A stretch of DNA of 64,000 nucleotides from Vibrio tritonius (GTDB taxonomy: Bacteria > Pseudomonadota > Gammaproteobacteria > Enterobacterales > Vibrionaceae), in assembly GCF_001547935.1 (NCBI RefSeq), contig NZ_AP014636.1, positions 1,488,001-1,552,000 on the forward strand, written 5' to 3'. A model generated the notes under the pieces. It made no database searches, had not been told where the DNA came from, and saw only the letters and a program-made list of their open reading frames with translations. The position numbers and the translations under genes are program-made. Below, piece by piece: positions 52,947 through 62,234 of this stretch (position 1 is the first letter of the stretch; the number at the start of each line of letters is the position of its first letter).

Positions 52947-53047
52947 CTTTTGTCTTCCTATCGCTCGCAATGTCTTTTTAGAGATACATAGTATTATAAA
53001 GACCTGTCAAACTTTGCGCTATCTCATCTTCCCTTTTTGGCTGACTC

Positions 53048-53947
53048 ATGATTTATCTGCTCCCATTATTCACCGTCCTTATTTGGAGCGGTAACGCTAT
53101 CGTTAACAAAATGGCCTCGACGACTATCGAGCCTGGAGCCATGAGTTTTTATCGCTGGGCATTAGCCGTTGTCATTCTCACACCGTGCTGTTTACCTCAT
53201 GTCATTCGTCAGTGGCAGGAGGTCAAGAAACACTTACCACACTTAGCTCTATTGGCTTTACTTGGTATGGCGCTAAACCAATCACTCGGGTATTACGCAG
53301 GTTTAACCACCAGCGTATCAAATATGGCTCTCATTTCTTCCTTGGTTCCGCTTTTTAGCGTATTCGCCAGTGTCCCTTTACTTAAAAAGCGGATCTCGGC
53401 ATTGAGCATTGTAGGTGCGAGTATATCTCTGGTTGGCTTAGCTTACATGCTGGGGAAAGGAGATATGCTGTTCTTTCTACGTCAAAAATTAGCACAAGGT
53501 GATGCCATGATGCTCATAGCCTCCTTAGTTTATGCATTTTACTGTGTGCTACTGAAAAAATGGAAAATGCCATTTGGTAATTGGACACTTATCTATCTTC
53601 AAGGACTTTGTGCGTTGGTCATGCTGGCACCATTGTGGCTATGCAGCCACGATCTACTTCCTTCTGCACAAGCGATACCATTAATTGCTTACGCAGGCAT
53701 CGCGGCCTCGGTCATCGCCCCTTGGATGTGGGTCAAGGCGATTGATGTGTTGGGCGCAGATTCTACGGCTATGTTTATGAACTTACTGCCAGTGGTTGCG
53801 GTGGCGCTCGCTGCAATTATGCTTGGTGAAACTGTTCACCTATTTCACGCTATTGGTGGATTTATGGTAATAACTGGTGTTGCTTTATCACAAATAAAAG
53901 TAAAACGCCGTGGCGCTATCGCTGTACAACCTATCTCCCACGCCTAA
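53048..53947 (+). CDS. EamA/DMT-family transporter
   Basis: A 299-residue inner-membrane transporter with ten membrane segments in two EamA repeats. Residues near the start (LFTVLIWSGNAIVNKMAS) and AITGV-type ends (GGFMVITGVALSQIK) fit the family, which exports amino acids or metabolites. Divergent from an AraC-family regulator across about 100 bp. Substrate unknown. Confidence 0.9.
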   Translation: MIYLLPLFTVLIWSGNAIVNKMASTTIEPGAMSFYRWALAVVILTPCCLPHVIRQWQEVKKHLPHLALLALLGMALNQSLGYYAGLTTSVSNMALISSLVPLFSVFASVPLLKKRISALSIVGASISLVGLAYMLGKGDMLFFLRQKLAQGDAMMLIASLVYAFYCVLLKKWKMPFGNWTLIYLQGLCALVMLAPLWLCSHDLLPSAQAIPLIAYAGIAASVIAPWMWVKAIDVLGADSTAMFMNLLPVVAVALAAIMLGETVHLFHAIGGFMVITGVALSQIKVKRRGAIAVQPISHA

Positions 53948-54084
53948 ACGGCGATGAGTAAGGGAATATGACAAGCTGTTCCATACACTATAACACACAC
54001 CCGACTCGCGAATTCAGCAAGAACAGTTTGAATTTCAAGCGCTAAGCCGTACACTTGTATCGGTTTCAAGTTAAGGAAAGCGCC

Positions 54085-54846
54085 GTGAAAGCAATTAAAC
54101 GTCACCAAGAGATCATTGAACTCGTTCAAGCTCAAGGTTTTGTCAGTACAGAAGAGCTAGTCGAGAAATTTCAGGTAAGTCCACAAACTATCCGCCGTGA
54201 TCTCAATGAACTGGCTGACGCGAATAAAATTCGCCGAAATCACGGCGGCGCCACCATTGCGACCAGTTCTGAAAACTCGTCATATCACACCCGTCAGGTT
54301 CTGCTACCAGAAGAAAAACACAAAATCGCAAATGCCCTAGTGGAACATATCCCCGACGGGGCGACTTTGTTTATCGATATCGGTACCACGCCAGAAGCAA
54401 TTGCGCGCGCCTTAATGGCTCGTCACCACAATTTACGTATTGTCACCAACAACTTAAACGTGGCAACTCTGCTGATGAGTAAGCCAGATTTCAGTATCAT
54501 TTTGGCTGGCGGTGAAGTGCGTAATAAAGATGGCGGAGTCACTGGTGAAGCCACGCTCGATTTTATCTCTCAATTTCGCCTCGACTTTGGCATCTTAGGG
54601 ATAAGTGGTATTGATTTCGATGGCTCACTGCTCGATTTTGACTACCACGAGGTGCGCGTTAAGCGTGCCATCATCGAAAACAGCCGCAGTGTTTTCCTTG
54701 GCGTCGACCACAGTAAATTTGGTCGCAACGCCATGGTAAAGCTGGGCACACTCGCCGACATTGACCTGATTATTACCGACAAACAACCACCCAAAGAGAT
54801 CGAGTTGTTTGCCCGCGAACATGAAGTGAATTTGTTGGTGGTGTAA
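54085..54846 (+). CDS. glpR: glycerol-3-phosphate regulon repressor
   Basis: A 253-residue DeoR-family repressor. The DNA-binding helix-turn-helix (GFVSTEELVEKFQVSPQTIR, then RDLNELA) and the sugar-phosphate-binding domain (LFIDIGTTPEAIARAL, GEATLDFISQFRLDFGILG, SLLDFDYHEVRVKRAIIEN) align end to end with E. coli GlpR (252). It represses glp genes until glycerol-3-phosphate binds. The start is GTG 54085, with TAAGGAAAG upstream, because it reproduces the family start; the longer frame from 54055 lacks a site. No other glp gene is beside it, in contrast to the E. coli operon glpEGR. Confidence 0.92.
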   Translation: MKAIKRHQEIIELVQAQGFVSTEELVEKFQVSPQTIRRDLNELADANKIRRNHGGATIATSSENSSYHTRQVLLPEEKHKIANALVEHIPDGATLFIDIGTTPEAIARALMARHHNLRIVTNNLNVATLLMSKPDFSIILAGGEVRNKDGGVTGEATLDFISQFRLDFGILGISGIDFDGSLLDFDYHEVRVKRAIIENSRSVFLGVDHSKFGRNAMVKLGTLADIDLIITDKQPPKEIELFAREHEVNLLVV

Positions 54847-54917
54847 CTCCCTAATCTACACCTTATGTCTTATTTGCATATATACTGAAAATAACGTGTT
54901 AGTTCAGGGGAATAGCG

Positions 54918-55403
54918 ATGCAACATGGAAGTCGAGAAATGACACTGCGTTTTTTGGCCGAGCCCAGTGATGTTAATTTTGGTGGGAAAGTTCATGGCGG
55001 TGCCGTCATGAAATGGATTGACCTCGCAGCCTACGCCTGTGCCGCTGGCTGGAGTAAAAAATACTGTATTACCGCCTATGCCGGCGGCATTCGCTTTGTG
55101 GCCCCTATTTTAGTAGGTAGTCTCGTGGAGGTGAATGCAAAAATTATTTATACCGGCAACACCTCAATGCACATAGGTATCGACGTACAGGCCAGCGATC
55201 CCAAAGACATCAATCAACAGCTTACCACCCACTGTATCGTGATCATGGTGGCTGTCGATGAAAACGGCAAACCAACACCCGTGCCCCAATGGAACCCCGT
55301 CACTCCCAATGATATTTTCCTTCGCGAATCAGCGATTCGTTTAATGAATATGCGTAAAGAGATTGGTGAAGAGATGGAAGCTCACGTGAAAAAGCGAGAC
55401 TGA
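54918..55403 (+). CDS. hotdog-fold acyl-CoA thioesterase
   Basis: A 161-residue hotdog thioesterase of the acyl-CoA hydrolase group (YciA/BACH type). Family segments: PSDVNFGGKVHGGAVMKWID (Asn/Asp and the HGG motif), ACAAGWSKKYCITAYAGGIRF and VEVNAKIIYTGNTSMHIGID. It hydrolyses acyl-CoA of unknown chain length. GGGG precedes the ATG. Single gene. Confidence 0.85.
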   Translation: MQHGSREMTLRFLAEPSDVNFGGKVHGGAVMKWIDLAAYACAAGWSKKYCITAYAGGIRFVAPILVGSLVEVNAKIIYTGNTSMHIGIDVQASDPKDINQQLTTHCIVIMVAVDENGKPTPVPQWNPVTPNDIFLRESAIRLMNMRKEIGEEMEAHVKKRD

Positions 55404-55461
55404 TTTGCCTTTTGTTTTTTTGATCAAGAATCGGCTAGTCTATAAATTGAAATAGAGGGGG

Positions 55462-55535
55462 CGGTGTCTTTAAAAAAGTGTCATCTAAATTTAATAACTT
55501 TTTGCTCTAATTCAATGACCTATATAGAGACACCG
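55462..55535 (+). other. leader inverted repeat before a small gene
   Basis: CGGTGTCT (55462-55469) and AGACACCG (55528-55535) are perfect complements 58 bases apart, just before the ATG of the 77-codon gene at 55545. The pair could close a leader RNA structure. Function unknown. Confidence 0.35.
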
Positions 55536-55544
55536 TAACCAAGA

Positions 55545-55778
55545 ATGACAACAACGTTAAAAGTTACTCTAGCACAATCGAGCATTGCCGATCTAAAGGC
55601 CATTGAATATCAATGGGTTAGAGCACTTTATGTGGAAGGATACGAACCTTCACAAATTAATCATTACATTCGCACTTGCTTCGGCGGCGATGCCCACTTT
55701 GCCGATCTCTTTCGTAAGGTCGCCTTATACGAAGAGAGCACTGTAGTATTGCTGCAATATTTACGCACACTCTTTTGA
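55545..55778 (+). CDS. small conserved-looking protein, function unknown
   Basis: A 77-residue soluble protein (MTTTLKVTLAQSSIADLKAI..., EGYEPSQINHYIRTCFGGDA). It is helical and acidic-aromatic, without membrane segments or cysteine clusters. I do not recognise a family. The normal codon composition and spacing support a real gene, though no strong ribosome site is visible. Confidence 0.55.
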   Translation: MTTTLKVTLAQSSIADLKAIEYQWVRALYVEGYEPSQINHYIRTCFGGDAHFADLFRKVALYEESTVVLLQYLRTLF

Positions 55779-55851
55779 CATTCGACTCTCGTAAATCGGT
55801 CGTCGCTTGAGGTAAAGTAGCAGTTATTCATTGTTTGGTTAGGATAAAGCG

Positions 55852-56247
55852 ATGCGGTTTAGCTTTAATAGTGAAGATGCCATCCAAGTCTGTGTTGGGG
55901 CATTTGCTCTTGCGGTTCCTGTGTCATTTTCTCAAGAAGCGTGGCAATTAGGTAACACTTTGCCTTTAGCGAACTTACTGCTTCTAATGCTCCTATCATT
56001 TCTTTTTTTAAGTGCATTCGCGTATCAAAGCGTTTTCCAATCCAACATTCGTCATCGTTATCCTGTGTTCTTTTTTCGGGTAGTGATCGCCTACACCATC
56101 GCTGCTGTAGTGGTTGCTCTAGTGCTACTATCTTTAGATAAGTTACCAGTGTTAAGCGACCCTATCGTAGCATTAAAACGTATTATCGTAATTACGATGC
56201 CTGCCTCAATGGGTGCCATTGTGGTCGACAGTTTTGATAAGGAATAA
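55852..56247 (+). CDS. DUF2391 integral membrane protein
   Basis: A 131-residue inner-membrane protein with four hydrophobic segments. It resembles the DUF2391 family (putative integral membrane; [41 protein letters not shown]). Function unknown. It ends 13 bases before the speG start and may be cotranscribed. Confidence 0.75.
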   Translation: MRFSFNSEDAIQVCVGAFALAVPVSFSQEAWQLGNTLPLANLLLLMLLSFLFLSAFAYQSVFQSNIRHRYPVFFFRVVIAYTIAAVVVALVLLSLDKLPVLSDPIVALKRIIVITMPASMGAIVVDSFDKE

Positions 56248-56260
56248 TTGAGAATTGCCT

Positions 56261-56788
56261 ATGAGTACAACTCTGAGTTTACGTGCTTTAGAACGTGGTG
56301 ACTTACGCTTTATCCACGACTTAAATAACAACCGCAACATTATGGCTTATTGGTTTGAAGAGCCATACGAATCATTTGATGAATTGGAAGAGCTTTATAA
56401 TAAGCACATTCATGACAATGCAGAACGCCGCTTTGTGGTAGAGAACGGAAACAAAGAGCTGGTTGGCTTAGTCGAACTCATTGAAATTAACTACATTCAC
56501 CGGAGTGCTGAGTTCCAAATTATTATCGCACCAGACTACCAAGGGAAGGGCTACGCCACAACACTGATTAACAAAGCTCTCGACTATTCCTTTACCATTT
56601 TAAACCTGCACAAAATCTATTTGCATGTGGCGGTGGAAAATGAAAAGGCAGTGCACCTTTACGAGAAATGTGGCTTTATTGAAGAAGGTCACCTCGTTCA
56701 GGAGTTCTTCATTAATGGTCGCTACCAAGACGTGATACGTATGTACATGTTACAAAACGACTTCCTAGCCCGAATGAAAACCAACTAA
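56261..56788 (+). CDS. speG: spermidine N1-acetyltransferase
   Basis: A 175-residue GNAT enzyme that acetylates spermidine and spermine. Identity to SpeG is visible over the whole chain: [60 protein letters not shown] (acetyl-CoA site), [10 protein letters not shown] and [18 protein letters not shown]. cholerae SpeG forms dodecamers. ATG 56261 is used, not the in-frame TTG at 56255. DUF2391 gene upstream, terminator downstream. Confidence 0.93.
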   Translation: MSTTLSLRALERGDLRFIHDLNNNRNIMAYWFEEPYESFDELEELYNKHIHDNAERRFVVENGNKELVGLVELIEINYIHRSAEFQIIIAPDYQGKGYATTLINKALDYSFTILNLHKIYLHVAVENEKAVHLYEKCGFIEEGHLVQEFFINGRYQDVIRMYMLQNDFLARMKTN

Positions 56789-56833
56789 CGTTGCCAACAT
56801 CCTTATATTTGCCGCTTAAAAACGACAATAAAA

Positions 56834-56859
56834 AACGCGCCTTCACAAAAAGGCGCGTT
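56834..56859 (+). terminator. terminator after speG
   Basis: AACGCGCCTT-cacaaa-AAGGCGCGTT, perfect 10-bp stem. It could also serve the minus-strand gene ending at 56937. Confidence 0.8.
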
Positions 56860-56862
56860 ATC

Positions 56863-56931
56863 TACCCAACTAATCTCAAGATGCTGTTTCAGCAAGAAAG
56901 TATTCGCTCATAGGCAAACCACTGATTTGTT
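56863..56931. repeat. MITE-like family, left half copy
   Basis: TACCCAACTAATCTCAAGATGC repeats the left terminus of the full element (written here in part as TCTCAAGATGC), followed by TTTCAGC, TATTCGCTCATAGGCAA and ACTGATTT as in 296-338. The right half is missing. It ends six bases before the stop codon of the oxygenase gene. Confidence 0.7.
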
Positions 56932-56936
56932 GTTAG

Positions 56937-57545
56937 TTAACGAGCGATATCTAAACGGTCTTCAGTCACACCATTAATCCGGAACCAACCAGCAATACTG
57001 TAGCGCTGCGCATGACTGACACACACTTCATGAGGAAAGTCCTCAGAGAGAAACACGATTAATCGTCCTGCTTGAGGAGCAAGAGTGTCGATTAATCGGT
57101 CTTGATGATCATAAAGGTTAAGCTCGCCGCCATTTTCTGCCGTCCAGTTTTCATTGAGATAGAAAACGGTTGTCAGCCGACGGTTGGTATTACCTTGGAA
57201 AGAGTCGTAATGCTTCTCATAGAAATCTCCCGCTTCATACTTAGCAAAATGCGCCTCATATTCAAACAGGCCTAAGAAAAACTCACGGTTCACATGCAGA
57301 CGAATTTGTTCCATTCGTTCGAGATAGTCCATCACTGGCAATCCCATATCTGCCTTTAACCACTGAATTTTGTCACTACGACGTTCGACATCACGATGAG
57401 CATCATCACTACGGCCGATTTTGGCTTTGTGCCAATCGGCAGGAATAGTCTCACGTAACTCACGAACTTGCTGCGCCGTTAGGAAATCATCCCAAACGTA
57501 CCAACCCTGTTCAGCAATAGCAGTCATCAGTTTATCTAACGACAT
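56937..57545 (-). CDS. 2-oxoglutarate/Fe(II) oxygenase (prolyl hydroxylase-like)
   Basis: A 202-residue member of the 2OG-Fe(II) superfamily. The iron ligands are HxD in YEKHYDSF (about residue 115) and H in FPHEV (about 169); the co-substrate Arg is in RYSIAGWFR (about 181). The substrate may be a ribosomal or other protein, as in prolyl-4-hydroxylase-like bacterial enzymes. Single gene; a half MITE-like copy lies downstream. Confidence 0.87.
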   Translation of the reverse strand: MSLDKLMTAIAEQGWYVWDDFLTAQQVRELRETIPADWHKAKIGRSDDAHRDVERRSDKIQWLKADMGLPVMDYLERMEQIRLHVNREFFLGLFEYEAHFAKYEAGDFYEKHYDSFQGNTNRRLTTVFYLNENWTAENGGELNLYDHQDRLIDTLAPQAGRLIVFLSEDFPHEVCVSHAQRYSIAGWFRINGVTEDRLDIAR

Positions 57546-57720
57546 ACTTCACACTCCAAAACGACGAAAAGTCGGTTTATAGCGAGAGTTAAGCCTCCCC
57601 ACAACTCAAAACAATAATCCTTTTGACAAAAATGACTAATCGAAAAAATTGATTAAATTAGAACAATAAAATCAAAGTGTTATTTATCAACACTAGGTTT
57701 ACTTAACGAATTCATGATCA

Positions 57721-58434
57721 TTAGCGGCAAATTAATTTTTCTAAGCGCGGAGAATGGCCTTTAAAAATGGTTTTAAGCTGAGCGATCAGTAACTCTGCAG
57801 TGGATAGCGCGTCGATGCCTGCTGAGTGAGCTGTATAATTTGGCAAACGATAATCTGCCCGCAAATCACTGAGTTGAAAACTGGCATGAGCATGAGTTTT
57901 CCCAGAAAAAGTGAGCTCTTTCTCAATCATTAAGGTATCCACCCACAAGCAAGGCAGGCACTCAAAGCCAAAACGCGTTTGCATGTAGTGATCAATAAAC
58001 GCTTTTTCGATGGAAGCGCCATGCACCAAGGCCACTTTGCCCGCGAGTTGAGCAAAGAGTTGATCCATCGCTTGGTCAAGTTCGATGCCATTGGCTAACG
58101 CATGAGGCGTCAATTGATGAATCTCAGCCGAACGCGCATTAACGTATTCAGTGTGACGCACAAACAGCTCTTCACTGGCCCCAATATCAATGGTTTGCTG
58201 AGCCAAAGGCACCCAACCGATACTCAAAATCTGATCGTGTTGCGCGTCCACACCTGAGGTTTCAAAATCAAACGCCAACAGCGACAATTCACCGATAAAC
58301 TCTTTCACATCGGGTAACGGCGTAGCAAAAAAGTGAGCTAGCCCATCTGGCCAATCGACTCTTTGTGCAGCCAACTCATGGTATTGGTAAATTCGGTGAA
58401 TAGGACTAAAATGGCGTTTGATTGCTTGTAACAT
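57721..58434 (-). CDS. DEDDh 3'-5' exonuclease (DnaQ-like)
   Basis: A 237-residue exonuclease. Motif I is FDFETSG (about residue 51), and motif II with HGASIEKAFIDHY (about 133) plus the third motif HSAGIDALSTAEL (about 212) give D-E-D-D-h residues. It degrades single-stranded DNA or RNA ends. It starts two bases after the DUF294 gene stop, so the two form one operon. This pair of a DnaQ-like exonuclease and a cNMP/CBS/DUF294 protein recurs in bacteria. Confidence 0.9.
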   Translation of the reverse strand: MLQAIKRHFSPIHRIYQYHELAAQRVDWPDGLAHFFATPLPDVKEFIGELSLLAFDFETSGVDAQHDQILSIGWVPLAQQTIDIGASEELFVRHTEYVNARSAEIHQLTPHALANGIELDQAMDQLFAQLAGKVALVHGASIEKAFIDHYMQTRFGFECLPCLWVDTLMIEKELTFSGKTHAHASFQLSDLRADYRLPNYTAHSAGIDALSTAELLIAQLKTIFKGHSPRLEKLICR

Positions 58435-58436
58435 AG

Positions 58437-60311
58437 CTACCCCTTCAAGAAGCGCAATTTGGCGACATCTTGTAATTCACTGATGATTTTAAATGCGTCT
58501 TTAAGATGCTTACGTTCAAAGCTACTAAAACTATCGGGGGCGATATGATTATCAGGAATGCGCCCTTCTTTTAACGCTTGGAGTTGGTGCTGAAAACGCA
58601 CTTGGGTAATGAATTTGTACGACCCAATAATGTTCTGACAGCTGTCTTCCGACATAGCACCATGCGCCGCTGCGTATTCAAAACGTTCCTCGGTTCCGGT
58701 CATCGAGCCGCCCGCCGAGAGAGAAAAAATGCGCGCCAAATCAATGATCAAATTAAGAGCGTATTTTTTTATGTTCAGTGTTTTGCTGTTATCCCCACCT
58801 TTTTCCAACACCAGATTATTGAAAATTCCTAAAGGTGGCTGCGTATCAATGGCATCTTTAACCAAGGCAGGTAAAAATTGATTGCTCTTTTGCAAGCATT
58901 GATGAAGATGATTCTGTAATTGTTCCACCAGCTCGGTGTTACCATAAATACCACGAGTTTCCAAAAACACACTGATACTCAAAAGCTTATTGTATTCAGG
59001 ACTGGATACCCATTTACGATAGTACTCTTTCCATACACTGAGCGGTTGACACCATTTTGGAGAAGCTGCCATGTATTTACCATCACACAAGGGATACCCG
59101 CAGGCTTCCAAGCCATTGCACACACGCATGGCAAGATGGCGGAAGTAAAGTTCATATTCGGGTTTCATCTCATCGGATAGCACGATTGCACTGTCTTGGT
59201 CCGACAACACATGCACTTCGTTTCGCGCATGTGAACCGGCTACCACCCACGCGTAATCGCAAGGCGCAGGCCCCAACAACTCTTCAGTTATTTGTAATAG
59301 CCGACGAGTAAAGGCATCCATGATCATCGACATCACGCGGCCTTGAATTTCGGCACTAATACCGCTTTCCACTAAAGATTGGAAAATAGTCAGCCGTTCT
59401 TCTTTTAACGCAGCGAGCGCTTCCACCGTGCTGGCGTATTTGATTTTTTCAATTAAAAACAGTGCTTGAGTCTTGTGGTTGTGCACGAGATGCGATGTGG
59501 TCAGTAAACCAACCACCTCTTTGCCTTTGACAACAGGTAAACAGCGGATGTTGTATTGCAACATCACTGAAATGGCTTGAATGACTTTATCATCGGCATG
59601 AATCAATTGTGGATTGAGTGTCATGACCAACTTAATTGGTGATGCGGTATCCACACCTTTCGCAACCACGGAACGTGTCATGTCTCGATCGGTGACGATC
59701 CCAACTAATTCCCCTTGATCCATCACGGCAGCGCAAGAACTATGACTACGTTTATCATTACCACACATGAGTTCTGCCACCACTCTAATGGAGGTTTCAG
59801 GCTCCACTATGGTGATATTTTCGCTGGCGACCTCTTCAACTCGACGGTAAAACAGGCCCTTCTCTTCTTCACGACAAGCGTAATCCACCGCGGAGGTTAA
59901 GCGGCGTTTCGCTTGCGATGCAAAATAGTCAGCAAACTCAGGATGGCATTCGCATATGTTTAATACTTGTTCATGGGGAATAAGATACAGCAACGCATCT
60001 TCAATGGCTTCTGCTTGGTAGCCATCTTCTGAATCTTTAAGCGGCTCTAAGAAAGTGAAACCAAACTGATCTTCCTCGCCCAAGCGAGCACGAAGCTGCC
60101 CATCACGACGGCGCTGCTCAATTGCTCCAGTTCGAATAATGTACAAATATTTATCATGACACAGCGAGCTAAATTCAATCTGCTCTCCCTTAGCCAAATA
60201 GCGAACCTTCACTTGCCCAGATAACGTGAGTACCATCTCTTGTGGCAACTTATCGAATGGGTCCAAGCGAATTAAAAAATCATAGATATTAGGGGTTAAC
60301 GAGGATCCCAA
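58437..60311 (-). CDS. cNMP-binding / CBS / DUF294 nucleotidyltransferase-like protein
   Basis: About 624 residues. Domains in order: a cyclic-nucleotide-binding-like domain (about 15-130; GEQIEFSSLCHDKYLYIIRT), a pair of CBS domains (about 160-280; GELVGIVTDRDMTRSVVAKG), the DUF294 nucleotidyltransferase fold (about 310-440; GSHARNEVHVLSDQDSAIVL with GS..D.D metal site), and DUF294_C. It probably senses nucleotides and modifies or regulates a partner. No ATG fits the start; TTG 60311 has GGAGAG upstream, while the frame is open to 60350. Operon with the exonuclease. Confidence 0.85.
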   Translation of the reverse strand: MGSSLTPNIYDFLIRLDPFDKLPQEMVLTLSGQVKVRYLAKGEQIEFSSLCHDKYLYIIRTGAIEQRRRDGQLRARLGEEDQFGFTFLEPLKDSEDGYQAEAIEDALLYLIPHEQVLNICECHPEFADYFASQAKRRLTSAVDYACREEEKGLFYRRVEEVASENITIVEPETSIRVVAELMCGNDKRSHSSCAAVMDQGELVGIVTDRDMTRSVVAKGVDTASPIKLVMTLNPQLIHADDKVIQAISVMLQYNIRCLPVVKGKEVVGLLTTSHLVHNHKTQALFLIEKIKYASTVEALAALKEERLTIFQSLVESGISAEIQGRVMSMIMDAFTRRLLQITEELLGPAPCDYAWVVAGSHARNEVHVLSDQDSAIVLSDEMKPEYELYFRHLAMRVCNGLEACGYPLCDGKYMAASPKWCQPLSVWKEYYRKWVSSPEYNKLLSISVFLETRGIYGNTELVEQLQNHLHQCLQKSNQFLPALVKDAIDTQPPLGIFNNLVLEKGGDNSKTLNIKKYALNLIIDLARIFSLSAGGSMTGTEERFEYAAAHGAMSEDSCQNIIGSYKFITQVRFQHQLQALKEGRIPDNHIAPDSFSSFERKHLKDAFKIISELQDVAKLRFLKG

Positions 60312-60354
60312 GACACTCTCCAAATCAAAACATCGTTTCAATAAAAACAATATT

Positions 60355-60383
60355 ACAAAAAAAAGCAGCGCTCAAGCTGCTTT
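60355..60383 (-). terminator. terminator of kdgR
   Basis: On the minus strand AAAGCAGC-ttgagc-GCTGCTTT is followed by TTTTTTG. It sits just after the kdgR stop. Confidence 0.8.
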
Positions 60384-60399
60384 CTTTCTCACATTTCTG

Positions 60400-61182
60400 T
60401 TACGCCGGATACTCGGTGTAACCTAAATGTTCAGAAACATTACGACAAGCCGTATGCAACATGGCTACATACTCTCCTTTACGCGCTTCTTCAAAGCGAA
60501 TAGTCGGGAATGACATGGAAATAGAGGCAATAATATGGCCGAAACGATCGTAAATAGGTGCAGCGATACAGCGAAGACCTGGCTCTTGTTCTTCATTATC
60601 TTCCGCGAAGTGTTGCTCACGAACCAATGTCAATTCTTCTAGTAACTCATCTACGTTACTGTGCGTGCGTTCAGTGTGCTTAACAAATTCAACATCTGCT
60701 AAAACGTTGCGCACAAAACTTTCATCACGTTCAGCCAAAAGCACTTTACCAATAGCAGTACTATAGAGTGGGTTACGGCGACCAATGCGTGAATACATAC
60801 GTAGGTTGTAACCTGAGTCTATTTTGTGAATATAGATGATACCGTCACCATCTAAAGCACCCAAGTGCAGTGCTTCATTGGTTTTATCCGCAATTGACTG
60901 CATCTCTTTATTCGCAAGGCCAACCAAATCTACATATTCCAAAGATTTTGAGCCTAGTTCAAACAGCTTTAAGGTCAGAGAATATTTATCCGCTTCCCCT
61001 TCTTGGGAGACATACCCTAAAGTTTTCATCGTTTGTAAAAAGCGGTAGGTGGTGGCTTTAGACATCATCAAACGTTGTGACAACTCTGATACACCAATCT
61101 CTTTTTGTTCACCTAAAGCCTGTAAAATACTGAATACCTTCAATACCGACGATACGGATTCCGGCTGTGTTTGTTTTTCCAT
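60400..61182 (-). CDS. kdgR: pectin/uronate regulon repressor KdgR
   Basis: A 260-residue IclR-family repressor, aligned with E. coli/Dickeya KdgR along its length: VSSVLKVFSILQALGEQKEI, RLMMSKATTYRFLQTMKTLG (helix-turn-helix, about 36-56), YIHKIDSGYNLRMYSRIGRR and YSTAIGKVLLAERDE, DNEEQEPGLRCIAAPIYDRF. It releases DNA when 2-keto-3-deoxygluconate binds. Divergent from kduD, with a candidate KdgR box between them. Confidence 0.93.
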   Translation of the reverse strand: MEKQTQPESVSSVLKVFSILQALGEQKEIGVSELSQRLMMSKATTYRFLQTMKTLGYVSQEGEADKYSLTLKLFELGSKSLEYVDLVGLANKEMQSIADKTNEALHLGALDGDGIIYIHKIDSGYNLRMYSRIGRRNPLYSTAIGKVLLAERDESFVRNVLADVEFVKHTERTHSNVDELLEELTLVREQHFAEDNEEQEPGLRCIAAPIYDRFGHIIASISMSFPTIRFEEARKGEYVAMLHTACRNVSEHLGYTEYPA

Positions 61183-61314
61183 TCTCTATCCCCTTATCTA
61201 ACTCTGGCTATTATAGCCAGTCAAAATTTACGTACCACTAATTTTAAAAAGGCTTTTCATATTTTTGAAACCGCTCAAACTCAAAATCAAAAAAAGCAGA
61301 TCGCAATCAAGATT

Positions 61315-61333
61315 TATAAAACAGCTTTTCAAA
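61315..61333. promoter_or_regulatory. candidate KdgR box upstream of kduD
   Basis: TATAAAACAGCTTTTCAAA compares with the published pattern AATRAAAYNNYRTTTYATT at about 13 of the 17 informative positions. It lies 107 bp before the kduD start in the gap to kdgR. Confidence 0.5.
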
Positions 61334-61440
61334 AAAATTTGCCAAGCGTTTTTTTTTGTCACATGATGAGTCCAACAAAACGAGACGACGAGAGCAACGT
61401 TTGTCTTTTTAACAGTTAGCTACCATTGAGGATAAAAACT

Positions 61441-62202
61441 ATGGTTCTTGAAGCATTTAATCTTGAAGGCAAAGTCGCTATTGTGACTGGCTGTGATACA
61501 GGCCTAGGTCAAGGTATGGCATTAGGTTTAGCACAAGCCGGTTGCGACATCGTTGGCGTTAACATTGCCGAACCAGTTGAAACAAAAGAAAAAATTGCCG
61601 CAACAGGTCGTAAATTCCTCGACATTCGCGCCAACTTGATTTCATTAGAAGACGTACCTTCTATCATCGACCGCGCTGTGACTGAATTTGGTCATATCGA
61701 TATTCTGATCAACAACGCAGGCATCATTCGTCGTAATGACGCTATTGATTTTAGCGAAAAAGATTGGGATGACGTTATGAACATTAACGTTAAGTCTGTG
61801 TTCTTTATGTCTCAAGCCGTAGCTAAACAATTCATCGCTCAAGGTACTGGCGGCAAAATCATCAACATTGCCTCAATGCTCTCTTTCCAAGGTGGTATCC
61901 GCGTTCCTTCTTACACCGCAGCGAAAAGCGGCGTTATGGGCATCACTCGTTTGATGGCCAACGAATGGGCAAACCACAACATCAATGTGAACGCGATTGC
62001 TCCTGGATACATGGCGACCAATAACACAGCAGCTCTACGTGCTGATAATGAACGTAGCGCAGAAATTCTAGACCGTATTCCAGCCAACCGTTGGGGTCTA
62101 CCTTCTGATTTGGCGGGTCCATGTGTGTTCTTAGCATCGTCTGCTTCAGACTACGTAAACGGCTATACCATCGCTGTTGATGGTGGTTGGTTAGCGCGTT
62201 AA
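61441..62202 (+). CDS. kduD: 2-dehydro-3-deoxy-D-gluconate 5-dehydrogenase
   Basis: A 253-residue SDR that reduces 2,5-diketo-3-deoxygluconate to 2-keto-3-deoxygluconate. Motifs: TGCDTGLGQG (cofactor), NNAGIIRR, SMLSFQGGIRVPSYTAAKSG (catalytic Ser-Tyr-Lys), NAIAPGYMATNNT. These match KduD closely, not general SDRs. ATG 61441 has GAGGATAAAAA upstream; a longer frame to 61426 is not needed. First gene of the cluster kduD - ygjV-like - kdgF - rpiB-like. Confidence 0.92.
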   Translation: MVLEAFNLEGKVAIVTGCDTGLGQGMALGLAQAGCDIVGVNIAEPVETKEKIAATGRKFLDIRANLISLEDVPSIIDRAVTEFGHIDILINNAGIIRRNDAIDFSEKDWDDVMNINVKSVFFMSQAVAKQFIAQGTGGKIINIASMLSFQGGIRVPSYTAAKSGVMGITRLMANEWANHNINVNAIAPGYMATNNTAALRADNERSAEILDRIPANRWGLPSDLAGPCVFLASSASDYVNGYTIAVDGGWLAR

Positions 62203-62234
62203 TACCAGCCTAACAGGCAGTAAAGGAACCGATA

